Shown: positions 11,693 to 22,715 of the stretch, piece by piece | Numbering within the stretch: position 1 is the first letter of the stretch | Layout: each line of letters opens with the position of its first letter | Origin: Benincasa hispida | Lineage: Eukaryota > Streptophyta > Magnoliopsida > Cucurbitales > Cucurbitaceae | DNA length: 64,000 nt | Direction: 5' to 3' | Assembly: GCF_009727055.1 (NCBI RefSeq) | Contig: NC_052351.1 | Location: 61,520,922-61,584,921, forward strand | Made by a program: the position numbers and the translations under genes | The notes under the pieces: generated by a model | The model's database searches: none | Told to the model about the DNA's origin: nothing | What the model saw: the letters and a program-made list of their open reading frames with translations, nothing else

Positions 11693-12345
11693 TGGGGGAA
11701 AATGACATATATAGAACGGAATACACTAACAAACTGATTACACCTTAACTCAAAACCTTTTGAGACTCAAAATATAGTCGAGACACGCTTCTAATAACCA
11801 TTGTCCTGAAGACAATTATTTGCTTTGCATGGATTGCAAGTAGACTGTAGCGATCGTCTCAACAGGATATAACGACTAACTCTGATAAAACTGCAACCTC
11901 AACTACTTTGATTTGACAGAACTCTTGGATACTTGCTCTCAACTCAACTCAAGAACAAAATAGAGAAAGAAAAAATGAGAGAACTCATCACTTTGGAATG
12001 GGATACTACAAATGTATAACCAAATTGCTACTTATAGACTAGCAACTTGGTAAAACTCCAAATTACAAAATAAAATCAAATAAATATAAAAATAGAAATT
12101 TTTTTCAAATTTAACTCAATTGAGTTGTTACTCGACAAAATCAAACATAACTCATTCAAATTGAAAAAAACTACAAATTTAACTTTTATTCATATTAAAT
12201 TTGTACATGAAACATCATTTTAATTGGAAGTTTCAATTTAATTTGAAAGTTTCTAAACAATGAATCTAGCTACACAATTTAATCCATTTTTTATGTTTCA
12301 AATATTCATCATACTTTCACTTTCTTTCACTATGTATATCCAACA
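11693..12345 (-). repeat. Cop2 3' LTR
   Basis: The 653-bp block runs TG...CA on the plus strand. It aligns along its length with 50810-51466 (shared blocks such as ATTACAAAATAAAATCAAAT and CTTTCACTTTCTTTCACTAT). On the minus strand it is preceded by the polypurine-like TGTGGGGGAT, which marks a 3' LTR. A TATA-like element (CTATAAGTAG on the minus strand, near 12033-12042) matches one in the other copy. Confidence 0.8.
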
Positions 12346-12720
12346 ATCCCCCACATGAAAGAAAGTGAGAAAAATCAAACAAAACCGTTGAGAGCAAATA
12401 GACAAGCTATGTATTAGAAGAGGTGTCTTCTAGACTTGAACCTTCCTTAGTGAATATCCATCGAATTTATCGAAAAGTGAAACTAAGCTCAAGAACTATC
12501 CTTCTCATTGGTGAATTGAGACAATAGATATCCCACATAGCTCGTCTTGTATCTTTGAGTTTTATATATTTATGTCTATTTTGGTCTTGGACAAAATCTT
12601 GAATTCATGGGAGCTTTAGAGAACATAAGCCATTGAAAAATTCTCATAGAAGCGACCCCAATTCTACTCTCATATAGGTAATATTGATTAAGAGCATCCT
12701 GTTACTATTCCTCTCGTAAA
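12346..12720 (-). other. Cop2 3' untranslated region
   Basis: Non-coding sequence between the 3' LTR and the Cop3 junction, starting with the polypurine tract. No RNase H coding is left. The right limit is approximate, because similarity to Cop3 integrase begins gradually between about 12700 and 12750. Confidence 0.5.
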
Positions 12721-13136
12721 ACAAGATCAATATAACCTTAGAACTCGTGCTTTCAAGATATCTGTGTTCCGATGAATGTCAAAGCATGAGTCGTATGAAT
12801 ATTTCATCAATTTTATTGATGATTATTAAAGGTATGGCTATGTTTACTTAATGCATCACAAGTCCGAAACCTTTGAAAAGTTAAAGGAGTATAAGGCAGA
12901 GGTTGAGAACCTATTAGGTAAAACAATCAAAATACTTCGATCAGATCGAGATGAAGAGTATATGGACTTGAGATTTCAAGACTATTTGATAGAACATGGA
13001 ATTCAGTCTCAGCTCTCAGAACCCAGTATGTCTTAGCAGAATGATATATCAAAAAGGAGAAATAGAATATTATTGGACGTGGTTTGTTCAATGATGAGCA
13101 ATTGCCTGATTCGTTTTGGGGATATGCAGTAGAGAC

Positions 13137-13222
13137 TATTATTATTATTATTATTATTATTATTATGATTATTATTATTATTATTATTATGATTATTATT
13201 ATTAATAATCATAATAATGATA

Positions 13223-13259
<37 letters not shown>

Positions 13260-13296
13260 GGAGGAGGAGGAGGAGGAGGAGGAGAAGAAGAAGAAG
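13137..13296. repeat. Compound microsatellite ATT/GAT/GAG/AAG
   Basis: Runs of ATT (to about 13203), GAT (about 13218-13257), GAG (about 13258-13283) and AAG (to about 13296) follow each other without break. Each seems to have grown from the last by a single base change of the unit. The run starts exactly where Cop3 integrase is interrupted. The plus-strand reading frame across it (poly-Ile, poly-Asp, poly-Glu) is an artefact of the repeat. Confidence 0.93.
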
Positions 13297-13319
13297 GTAG
13301 TTTTTATATATGTTATTTA

Positions 13320-13818
13320 AATTAAATTAAATTTTAATTTAATTTAATTAAAGGAAGGGAGTTACAACTTCCTCCTCTTAATTTTCTCTTACGTGTAGTG
13401 GTGAGTAAGGTTTTTTTAGAGTACTCTCCATTTTTTTTCTGTGGATAACAGAGAAAAGTTATCTGGAAAAATCCATCTCTTTCCTCTTTTCCCTCTTCCA
13501 AGAATTCAAGCAAAGCCAACAACTCTTTCTTGAATTCTTAATCCCTAAAGAGAATACTAGAGGGTTCTCAAGAGGTGGTGCCCAATTGGTAATCTCTAAT
13601 TAGAAACTAAAGAGTTCGTGATCAAGAGGGAAGATGTGAAGAAAATTGGCTTCAAAGATACGTCGTTTTCTTCCCTAATTTATTTCCAAAAAGCATGCTA
13701 TAATTTATGTTTGATAATGCATAACTGTTTTGTTTCTGTAATTTAAAGTTCTGTAAAAAATTAAAATTGGGAACGATCCCCGCTTCCGCACAGGGACCTT
13801 CGACGGTTTCCCTTTACA
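13320..13818 (+). repeat. 3' part of a solo copia LTR inside Cop3
   Basis: The segment ends GATCCCCGCTTCCGCACAGG...CCCTTTACA, resembling the usual 3' end of plant copia LTRs, and then Cop3 integrase resumes (TCTTCAAAAAGTGTTTGTGAG). Its 5' half seems to be replaced by the compound microsatellite. No target duplication was found, so this is a tentative call. Confidence 0.45.
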
Positions 13819-15439
13819 TGGTTTCTTCAAAAAGTGTTTGTGAGACACCATATGAGTTATGAAGAGTGTGTAAAGGTAGTTTATGTCACTTCAGGATTTG
13901 AGGATGCCATGCACACGTGTTGGTGCAAAACCTAAAGAAATTAGAATGTCGTTCAAAATTGTGCCTATTCGTAGGATACCCAAAAGAGACGAAAGGTGGT
14001 TTGTTTTATAATCCTCAAGATAACAAAGTGTTTGTATCGCCAAATGCTACATTCTTAGAGGAAGACCACATGAGAGATCATTAACCTCATAGTAAACTAG
14101 TATTAAGTGAAATTTCCAGAGAAGCTACAGATAAACCAACAAAAGTTGTTGATCAGGTCGATTCTTCAACAAGAGTTGTTGATAGAGTTGACATCTCTAG
14201 TCAGTCACATCCTTCTCAAGAGTTGAGAGTGCCTCAACATAGTAAGAGGGTTGTCCATCAACCTGATCGTTACATGGGTTTAGTAGAAACTCAGGTCGTT
14301 ATACTCGATGATGGTATTGAGGATCCACTGACCTATGAACAAGCAATGAATGACGTAGACCGAGATTAGTGGATCAAAGCCATGGACCTCGAAATGGAGT
14401 TTGTGTAGGTCTGAGAACTTATAGATCAGCCCGATGGGGTAAAACCTGTTGGTTGTAAATGGATCTACAAGAGGAAACGAGACCAAGTTGGTAAGGTACA
14501 AACCTTTAAGGCTTGACTTGTGACAGAGGATTATACCGAAAGAGAGAGGGTGAACTATGAAGAAACCTTATTCCCTGTTGCCATGCTAAAGTAGAATGGT
14601 CTTTTCTATTACCACATTTTATGATAATGAAATTTGACAAATGAATGTCAAGACAACCTTTCTAAATAGCAATCTTGAAGAGAGTATCTATATGGCTCAA
14701 TCAGAGGGGTTCATTGAACAGGGTTAAGAGTAAAAAATTTGTAAGCTTAAACAATCCATTTATGGGTTAAAACAGACATCTAGATCTTGGAATATAAGAT
14801 TTGACACTGTGATCAAATCTTATGGCTTTGAACAAAATGTTGAAGAACCTCGTGTCTACAAGAAAATTGTCAAAACCACTGTAGCCTTACTAGTGTTGTA
14901 TGTTGATGATATCTACTCATTGGGATTGATATAGGATTCCTAATTGACGTTAAGCAATGGCTAGTAGACGAATTCCAAATGAAATATTTGGGAGAGGCTT
15001 AATATGTTTTTGGTTCCAAATCGTTTATAATCACAAGAAAAAAACATTAGCCCTGTCTCATGCATCATATATAGACAAGATGTTGTCTAGATATAAGATG
15101 TAGAATTCCAAGAGGGACTTGTTACCTTTCAGGTATGGAGTTCATATGTTGGAAACAATGTCTTAAGACACCTCAAGAAATTGACGAAATGAGACGTATT
15201 CCCTATGCATCAGCAGTTGGTAGTATGATGTATGCTATGTTATGTACACGACCTGACATATGTTATGCAACAAAAATAGTCAACAGGTATCAGTCCAATG
15301 TAGGATTTGGTCATTGGACTGTCGTTAAAAATATCCTCAAGTATCTAAGGAAAACGAGGGACTATATGCTCGTATATGGTTCTAAGGATATGATCCTTAC
15401 AAGATATACTGACTTTGATTTTCAGACTGATAAAGACTC

Positions 15440-15599
15440 TGAAGGAAATCTAAACTTAGAGATCTAGTGAGCAGAAGCGGATCATTCCAAATTCCTTTGA
15501 GAATGAACAAAAAAAATAACAGTCTAAACACAAACGATTATGCATATACTATAATTAAAGCATGCTTCTTATAAAAGAACAAACAAGGGATAGAGTATG
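15440..15599 (-). repeat. Cop4 3' LTR, distal part
   Basis: This matches the inner end of the Cop4 5' LTR (40577 to about 40736) almost base for base, including AAACACAAACGATTATGCAT and CTTATAAAAGAACAAACAAG. It stops at ...GAGTATG where GypA begins and continues at 22716. Confidence 0.88.
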
Positions 15600-17269
15600 T
15601 GATAACGGGCAGAAATGCACGTTATCATAGTGCTAAGTTCTTAAACAATGTTGGCTTACGTTGATAAAACATGTTAAATACGTCCATTAAGCATCAAATT
15701 CATAATATTGCAGTCGCATGCGTTCATCGCATTAGAACAGTTGATTTTTGTATTTTTGTGCAGAATATGCGATGACGTAAGCAAAAATTGCTATCATAGG
15801 AAATCATTAGTCGAGTGCAGCATTACCGCAAGGCTTTGAGGTGATCGTGTTCGCAAATATTTGCTCGAGAAAGACTGCCACAACTTGGTTAGCGCAACAT
15901 GGTGGGCGCATTTGAGTGAAAGGCTAATTAATCACGATGGGACAAAAGCTGATGATAGTCGAATCCGAATTAAGTTGACAGCCGTTAACGATCACAAGTA
16001 CATTCAGCTCTTCGGTGACAAATATTCGACGCATCAATCAGGAATTAAAGCAGTACCATCTATACAATCATGAGAGAGAAGCCGCCGTTCACCATGGATG
16101 TTCTATAAATACTAAGGGCATCCTTCAGAAAAGGGGTTCACCATTCATCAATTCGAAGTTCATACGTTCAGTTCGCACGTCTTGTTCTTAGATTTTCTTT
16201 TATTTTAGGGCAGATGCGAGAGAGGAGGTTGTGCCAGCAGATCATTCTGGTAAGCTTGGGAGAGCGCTGGAAGCTTCAAGGACAGAGAGAGGGCCGATGC
16301 CTACAGAAGCAGGAACATCTTTGGAATCGAATAGAGATTTACAATGTAAAAGCCTCGGTCAGCAAGAAATTGCTACCATGCTCTCTACCTTTAACTTCCA
16401 TTGTTATTTTGTACTCCACTCATTTATCGAAATAGAATCTACTTCTCTATATCTATTCACTCTCTGTTATTATGCATGAGTAGCTAAATTAGTTGAATGG
16501 GTTGAGAAGCATTTAGCTAGCACAACTAGAGAATCTTCACTCTATGAAATTATCTTGTATTATGTATGCTTCATTCGTCCATTAGAGATACTCGGGAGGG
16601 TAATCTAAGGACAGGATCTAGGCTTGGGAAGGTCAGGTTAGAATCTAGGTTTGGGAGAGTCAGATTAGAACGCATAATGAAGAGATAGAAGCTTAGGAAT
16701 AAGCACTATTTGTTATCAACGCATCGCATGCATCCTAGAGATAGGATATGATTGTATGCGATTACCTTGCCTTTATGCATTTTGGATCATCGCATAGGAA
16801 AGGAGTAGAGACTTAGGGATAAGCTCTATGGACACTTTTGCATTCAACACATGCGTCCTAGACTTAGGAGCATCGCATTTGCATTGGAAAATGATTTGTT
16901 GTGCATGGTTGTAGCATGATCGCATAGTTTGACGCATTCCCAAGTAACACTAGCTAAAGATATTTTCAACTCTTTCATCCACATACTTAGCGTATCTATC
17001 ACACAACTGACTTTTCTCAAATCTGCCGCATTTGTTTATTTTTCATTAACGCAATCAACAACACACCCATTAATTGAGTTACCGGTTACCTCAAGGTTTT
17101 CATAAAAATTACCATCGCAATCTATTTTCACAAGTCTCTGAGTTCCGACCCTGGACTTACTAGGAAACTCAGTGGAATTTACACTTGATTTCGCTGAGGA
17201 AACTTGAGTGCACAACGCAATTTCACCATCACATATCATCCATAATTCATTTCATAAAAATAAGCATCA
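15600..17269 (+). repeat. GypA 5' LTR
   Basis: Runs TGATAACGGGC...AAGCATCA, 1670 bp, and matches 21044-22715 throughout. Most visible differences are transitions (for example GGCTTACGTTG against GGCTTGCATTG). CTATAAATAC near 16105 is a TATA-box candidate. The sequence is dense in GCGAT/ATCGC words, shared by all LTRs of this group in the window. Confidence 0.9.
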
Positions 17270-17275
17270 AGTTTT

Positions 17276-17293
17276 TGGCGCCGTTGCCGGGGA
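17276..17293 (+). other. GypA primer-binding site, tRNA-Asp
   Basis: TGGCGCCGTTGCCGGGGA is the complement of the plant tRNA-Asp 3' end, known as the primer of Athila-type gypsy elements. It lies six bases after the LTR end. Confidence 0.9.
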
Positions 17294-17435
17294 CTTCGGC
17301 AAAATACTGTGCTACGGTAATGTTTTTTATTTCTTTGCAAACTCTCAATCTCTGGCAAATTATGACCCAAAGATTGAAAGGACATTCAGACGCAGTCTAA
17401 GAGACAACCGCCGATAACAAGAGAGAACACCAAGA

Positions 17436-18470
17436 ATGGCAGAGCAACCGGAATCAAGGGCCGCTAACGCGAATAACATAATGGCCAACCCTATCCTTCT
17501 AGTGAATGATCGCAATAGACCCATCTGGGATTATGTGTCGCCTAACCTCTATGATTTCTCTCCAGGAATCATGAGGTCGGCGTTAGATGGATCGAGATTT
17601 GAAATGAAGTCGGTAATGTTGTAGATGATCCAGGCTGCTGGGCAGTTTGGAGGAAGGCGTGGCAAAGACCCACAGACCCACCTCCGGAGCTTCATAGAAA
17701 TCTGCAATACTTTTGTGTTCCCGAATATCTCCATCGAGGAAGTTCGACTCACTCTGTTCCCATTTTTCTTATGCGATCAAGCAAGAAAATGGGCATATTC
17801 TCTCGAACCGGGGGAGATAACTTCGTGGGAACAGGTGGTGGAAAAGTTTATGAAGAAGTATTTCAGACCAACTGAGAATGCTAGGAGACGGAAATTAATA
17901 ATAAATTTTGAGCAAGAAGATGACGAATCGCTCAGCGATGCCTGGGCGAGGTTCAAGCGGCTGTAAGAGATTGTCCACATAATGGCTTACCAGACTGCCT
18001 GCAAATGGAGATTTTCTACCAAGGACTGAATCCCTCTTCGCAGACCGCTACCAATGTGGCAGCCGCTGATGGTTTTCTCGACAAAACATATGAGGAGGCA
18101 AGATACTTGATTGCATTTCCAAAAATCACGAGGATTGGCAGGAAAGAGATCAGAGATTAAGAATAAAAGATAATGACGCAAACAATGGGGCCATCTCATC
18201 CCTGCAAAATCAAATAACTGTGATGATGAGTTTGATACAAAGCATCGCAATTAATAATACAGGAGCGAAGAAAGAGCAGGTCAGCGCAATTACTCAAACG
18301 ATCGTAAGTTGTGTCATTTGCGGAGATGCTTATGCGATGGAAGAATGCCCAACAAACCTACAGTCGGTATGCTTCATGAGAGATAATCCCTATTCCAATA
18401 CATATAACCCCGGGTGGCGAAACCACCTAAATTTTGCTTGGAAGAATCAACAGCAATGTTGGGGGTAATG
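17436..18470 (+). pseudogene. GypA gag pseudogene
   Basis: Starts MAEQPESRAANANN at 17436. The capsid domain includes HLRSFIEICNTF, ARKWAYSLEPGEITSWEQ and SLSDAWARFKRL, the pattern of plant gypsy capsid proteins. A TAG at 17622, a lost base near 17960 and another frame change near 18110 break it. Further on is a degenerate zinc knuckle CVICGDAYAMEEC and the motif NPYSNTYNPGWRNH common to this lineage. GypB encodes a close relative with other lesions. Confidence 0.85.
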
Positions 18471-19182
18471 GGAAGGAACAATGCTTAGCAGTCTCCTTGC
18501 TAAGCGACAACATGACTGCGGAAGTAGGGGAGAAGCCAATTGCGACCAACTTAAGTGCAGTGACAACCGAAGATCCGATGACCTATAGTTTGGAGAAGCC
18601 TAAGAAAATAGACCCTGAAGTTGCGTCCACCCTTAAGCCTATAGATCTTGAAATAGAAGAAGTCCAACCACCAGCAATTCCGCAAAGATTGAAAGAGGAA
18701 CAAAGTGGGAAGAAAAGATCGTGATATTGGCTACAGCGCAAAATGCTATGATCCCACCTAAATTAGGCGACCCAGGAATCTTCACGATACCATGCTCTAT
18801 TGGAGGGACCTACAGTGGCCAAGCACTATGCGATGTTGAGGCAAGTATAAACATAATGCCGCTATCAATCTTCGAACAATTGAATGCCGACATACTTATG
18901 CCCACAAAGGAAACTCTCCTGCTCGCTAACAGATCCTGAATACAACCTAAAGGAGAGTTGAAAAATGCCGCAATTTCAATCAATAAATTCATCCTGCCGG
19001 CAGACTTCCTCATTTTGGATTATAAAGCGGACGAAGATGCGCCCATCATATTGGGATGACCATTCCTTTCAACTGGTTGCGCTTAAATTGATTGTAATGA
19101 GCATTCATGGGGAAAAACTCCGGATTAAAGCAGTAAAGATCCCAGAGGACAAAGAAAAGAGAGAAAAGCCACCATGGACATG
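18471..19182 (+). pseudogene. GypA protease remnant
   Basis: After a Glu/Pro-rich linker, a retropepsin-like fold is readable: DPGIFTIPCSIGG, then ALCDVEASINIMPLSIF, then ADFLILDYKADEDAPIILG. The active site is normally D-[ILV]-G-A-S; here the glycine is glutamate (DVEAS). A stop follows LLANRS near 18938. Downstream, where RT, RNase H and integrase should be, the sequence passes straight to 3' non-coding sequence. Confidence 0.8.
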
Positions 19183-19357
19183 AACAAACCAGCTTGGAAT
19201 GAGTGATCCCTAAGTATTATATGATTCAACCTCGTTAGGGACGCAATCCTTTTGAATATCCTTTTCCTGCATCAATTACTTCATGAACTTTTATCATCTC
19301 GTTATTTATTATCGCAATTACCTTTTTGTTACCAACATCGTTCTTACTTCTCTAAAA
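19183..19357 (+). other. GypA 3' non-coding region, start
   Basis: Similar to GypB at about 32760-32830 (a TTTTGAATATCCTTTT-like stretch, then CATGAA). The deletion in GypA therefore runs from the protease to just past integrase. Confidence 0.5.
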
Positions 19358-19382
19358 NNNNNNNNNNNNNNNNNNNNNNNNN
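19358..19382. other. Assembly gap, 25 N
   Basis: A run of 25 undetermined bases inside GypA. Its true length may differ. It lies 36 bases left of a large inverted repeat, so this join may be wrong. Confidence 0.97.
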
Positions 19383-19418
19383 GTCCTCCTCCGCGTGTTG
19401 TTTGTGAGGAGAGATCAC

Positions 19419-20238
19419 GTATTAACGAAATAAATAGAAGCATATTTTTCATCAATGAAAATCATACTTGGCAAAAACAGCATGCGGTAACTTACTAAAT
19501 TTATCTATGTCAAATGATTGCGGTGATCAAAGAGGATGCGGTGATAAAAGTTTTAAAACTAGCATGCGATGCGATAAGCGCAAAATTTGAAATAAAGGAT
19601 AAGGAAGAATACACCTCAATTTGCGTTGTCGCCCATATTGTGTATTAGCACGATCTTATCTTTTGTGGCGATCTATCTTCTTTGGATTGCGGTGACGGAG
19701 TAAGATAAGTGTCTTCTTCGTGCAACATCTCCGCAATCTTGTGCCTTAATCGGTTCAAGAAAAACAGAGAGAGAGTTCAAATTATTTTAAATAAAACAAA
19801 ATATATATATTTATATATATATATTTATTATATAATATTTTATTTATTTAAACGAATTTCGTTTTATTTAAAAATAATTTGACTCTCTCTCTGTTTTTCT
19901 TGAACCGATTAAGGCACAAGATTGCGGAGATGTTGCACGAAGAAGACACTTATCTTACTCCGTCACCGCAATCCAAAGAAGATAGATCGCCACAAAGATA
20001 GATGCGTCAATACACAATATGGGCGACAACGCAAATTTGAGGGTGTATTCTTCCTTATCCTTTATTTCAAATTTTGCGCTATCGCATCGCATGCTAGTTT
20101 TAAAACTTTTATCACCGCATCCTCTTTGATCACCGCAATCATTTGACATAGATAAATTTAGTAAGTTACCGCATGCTGTTTCTTTGCCAAGTATGATTTT
20201 CATGATGAAAAATATGCTTCTATTTATTTCGTTTATAC
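19419..20238. repeat. Large inverted repeat, arms about 380 bp
   Basis: The left arm, about 19419-19803 (starting GTATTAACGAAATAAATAG), is the reverse complement of about 19857-20238, over an AT-rich loop of about 55 bases (TATATATATTTATATATA). The right arm plus its downstream flank matches the GypB 3' region (about 33050-33250) in the same orientation. The right arm is therefore the ancestral copy and the left arm an inverted duplicate. The N gap is next to the left arm. Confidence 0.85.
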
Positions 20239-21030
20239 TAAAGTCATCTTAACTTTAAGATAGTCACCTCATAAAATATTTCTAGAAGTTAGGGATTTGC
20301 TATCTTTCTTTCAAACTCTCTTTACGAAGCTTTCTAAGAACATCGCATTTTTGGAAATGAGGACATTGCCGCATTTTAAATTTGGGGGTGAGGTATTTAT
20401 TTTCGATCTTGTTATTTTGAAAAAAAAACAGAAAAAAGGAAAGTTTTGAGAATAACAACTCTACTGTCAACGCAATGGGGAAACCCATGTTGATAAGAGT
20501 TAAGTTGTGAAAGGCACTTACCCGTAGTTGGATGTCCGCATGACACACGTGTGGGGAAGCCAAAACGAAAGTAAGTCACTAGGATCAACGCATAAATAAA
20601 TTACCGCAACTCCACTGCCAAAAGGTATGAGTTAGTCTGAGAAAGAGCGCATTGCTCATAGTTAGATGTCCGCATGACACATGTCGAGACAAGCCAAAAT
20701 GAAAGCAAGGCACTTGGATCAGCGCAAGGTCAGAGAAAAAAATAATAATGTCAAGAAATATGCAAGGATAAAATCATTTGACACCCCGGTGGAAATTTTT
20801 CTTTTTGAAATAAATCATGCGATGTTCCGGAAATTAGTAAAGTTCTTTTGAAGGTTAAGTTTGCAGTCCTTAGGTTTTAGAAATATTTCAAGAAGAGACT
20901 TGAATAAGGTTGAAGGAAACTTTGGTATATAGGATTTGAACGAAGTATCCTTGAGAAATCTAGGAAAAGGACATTGCGGTTGACTTACTAAAGGAAGTCT
21001 TTAGCTTATGCTTGAGGACAAGCATTGTTT
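20239..21030 (+). other. GypA 3' non-coding region
   Basis: No coding sequence. A motif of about 25 bases, TAGTTGGATGTCCGCATGAC, appears twice (about 20525 and 20660), each followed by AAGCCAAAA and a purine run. GypB has the same doubled motif at about 33480 and 33618. It is a conserved feature of this family's 3' region. Confidence 0.6.
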
Positions 21031-21043
21031 AAATTTGGGGGTG
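21031..21043 (+). other. GypA polypurine tract
   Basis: AAATTTGGGGGTG lies immediately before the 3' LTR (TGATAAC). It is the expected plus-strand primer site. Confidence 0.8.
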
Positions 21044-22715
21044 TGATAACGGGCAGAAATGCACGTTATCATAGTGCTAAGTTCTTAAATAATGTTGGCT
21101 TGCATTGATAAAACATGTTAAATTGCGTCCATTAAGCATCAAATTCATAATATTGCGGTCGCATGCGTTCATCGCATTAGAACAGTTGATTTTTGTATTT
21201 TTGTGCAGAATATGCGATGACGCAAGGCGAAAATTGCGATCATAGGAAATCATTGGTCGAGCGTAGCATTACCGCAAGGCTTTGCGGTGATCGTGTTCAC
21301 AAATATTCGCCTGAGAAGGACTGTCGCAACTTAGTCAGCGCAACATGGTGGGCGCATCTGGGTGAAAGGCTAATTAATCGCGATGGGACAAAAAGCTGAT
21401 GACATTCCAATCCGAATTAAGTTGACAGCTGATAACGATCACAAGTACATTCAGCTTTTCGGTGACAAATATTCAGTGCATCAATCAGGAATTAAAGCAG
21501 TTCAGTATGTGCAATCATGATAGAGAAGCCGCCATTCACCATGGATGTTCTATAAATACCAAGGGCATCCTTCAGAAAAGGGGTTCACCATTCATCAGTC
21601 TGAAGTTCATACGTTAAGTTCGCATGTCTTGTTCTTAGATTTTCTTTTATTTTAAGGCGGACATAAGAGAGGAGGTTGTGCCGGCAGATCGTTCCAATAA
21701 GCTTGGGAGAGCGTCGAAAGCTTTAAGGACAGAGAGGGCCAATACCTGTGGAAGCAGGAACATCTTTGGAACCGAATAGAGATTTACGGTGTAAAACCCT
21801 CAGTGAGCAAGGAATTGCTACCAGACTCTCTACTTTTAACTTCCATTATTATTTTGTACTCCACTCATTTATCGAAATGGAATCTACTTCTCTATATTTG
21901 TTCACTTTCTGTTATTTATGCATGAGTAACTAAATTAGTTGAATGGGTTGAAAAGAATTTAACTAGCATAATTAAAGAATCTTCACTCTATGCGATTATC
22001 TTGTATTATGTATGCTTCATTCGTCCATTAGAGATAATTGGGACGATAGTCTAAGGACAAGATCTAGGCTTGGGAAGGTCAGGTTAGAATCTAGGCTCGA
22101 AAGAGTCAGATTAGAACGCATAATGAAGAGATAGGAGCTTAGGAATAAGCACTATTTGTTATCAATGCATCGCATGCATCCTAGAGATAAGATATGATTG
22201 TATGCGGTCACCTTGCCTTTATGCATTTTGCATCATCGCATTAGAAAAGAGTAGAGACTTAGGGATAAGCTCTATGGACACTTTTTCATTCAACACATGC
22301 GTCCTAGACTTAGGAGCATCACATTTGCATTGGAAAATGATTTGTTGTGCATGGTTGTAGCATGATCGCATAGTTTGACGCATTGCCAAGTAATGCTAGC
22401 TAAAGATCTTCTCAACCCATTCATCCGCATACTCAGAGCATCTATCACACAACTGACTTTTCTCAAATCCGCCACATTTGTTTATTTTTCACTAACGCAA
22501 TCAACAACATACCCATTAATTGAATTACCCGTTATCACAAGGTTTTCATAAAAATTACCATCGCAATCTATTTTCACAAGTCCCTGAGTTCGACCCTAGA
22601 CTTACCAAGAAACTCAGTAGAATTTACACTTGGATTTCGCTGAGGAAACTTGAGTGCACAACGCAATTTCACCATCACATATCATCCATAATTCACTTCA
22701 TAAAAATAAGCATCA
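21044..22715 (+). repeat. GypA 3' LTR
   Basis: 1672 bp, same ends as the 5' LTR. Followed by ATATG, the right copy of the target duplication, and then by the rest of the Cop4 LTR. Confidence 0.9.

Larger units (their letters stand above)
12720..15439 (+). pseudogene. Cop3 pol: integrase, RT and start of RNase H
   Basis: Integrase begins with a decayed LELVHSDLCGPM-like stretch. YEYFINFIDDY and ILRSDRDEEY (around the second catalytic Asp) follow. After an insertion at about 13137-13818 it continues with FRIWGCHAHVLV and LFVGYPKETKGG. The RT part (about 14400-15110) keeps LYVDD at 14896-14910. RNase H starts at 15135, includes LCTRPDICYA, and is cut by Cop4 at 15439. There are many stops (for example near 14090, 14370 and 14520) and frameshifts. 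Confidence 0.85.
15600..22715 (+). mobile_element. GypA: Athila-like Ty3/gypsy element without RT
   Basis: Two near-identical LTRs (15600-17269 and 21044-22715), a tRNA-Asp primer site, gag, a protease remnant and a polypurine tract define a structurally complete element of 7116 bp. It has no reverse transcriptase, RNase H or integrase core. Flanks are GTATG (15595-15599) and ATATG (22716-22720), 4 of 5 matching. It interrupts the Cop4 3' LTR: the uninterrupted sequence reads GAGTATGCAAAC at about 40731-40742. It must have moved with proteins from a partner, or lost pol afterwards. Confidence 0.88.

Noticed and set aside
13084..13320. 78-aa plus-strand ORF of Ile, Asp, Glu and Lys runs
   Set aside because: It is a translation of the compound microsatellite joined to a scrap of Cop3 integrase; no real protein.
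17276..17293. Possible tRNA-Asp gene
   Set aside because: Only the last 18 bases of the tRNA are matched and no cloverleaf surrounds them; this is the retrotransposon primer site.
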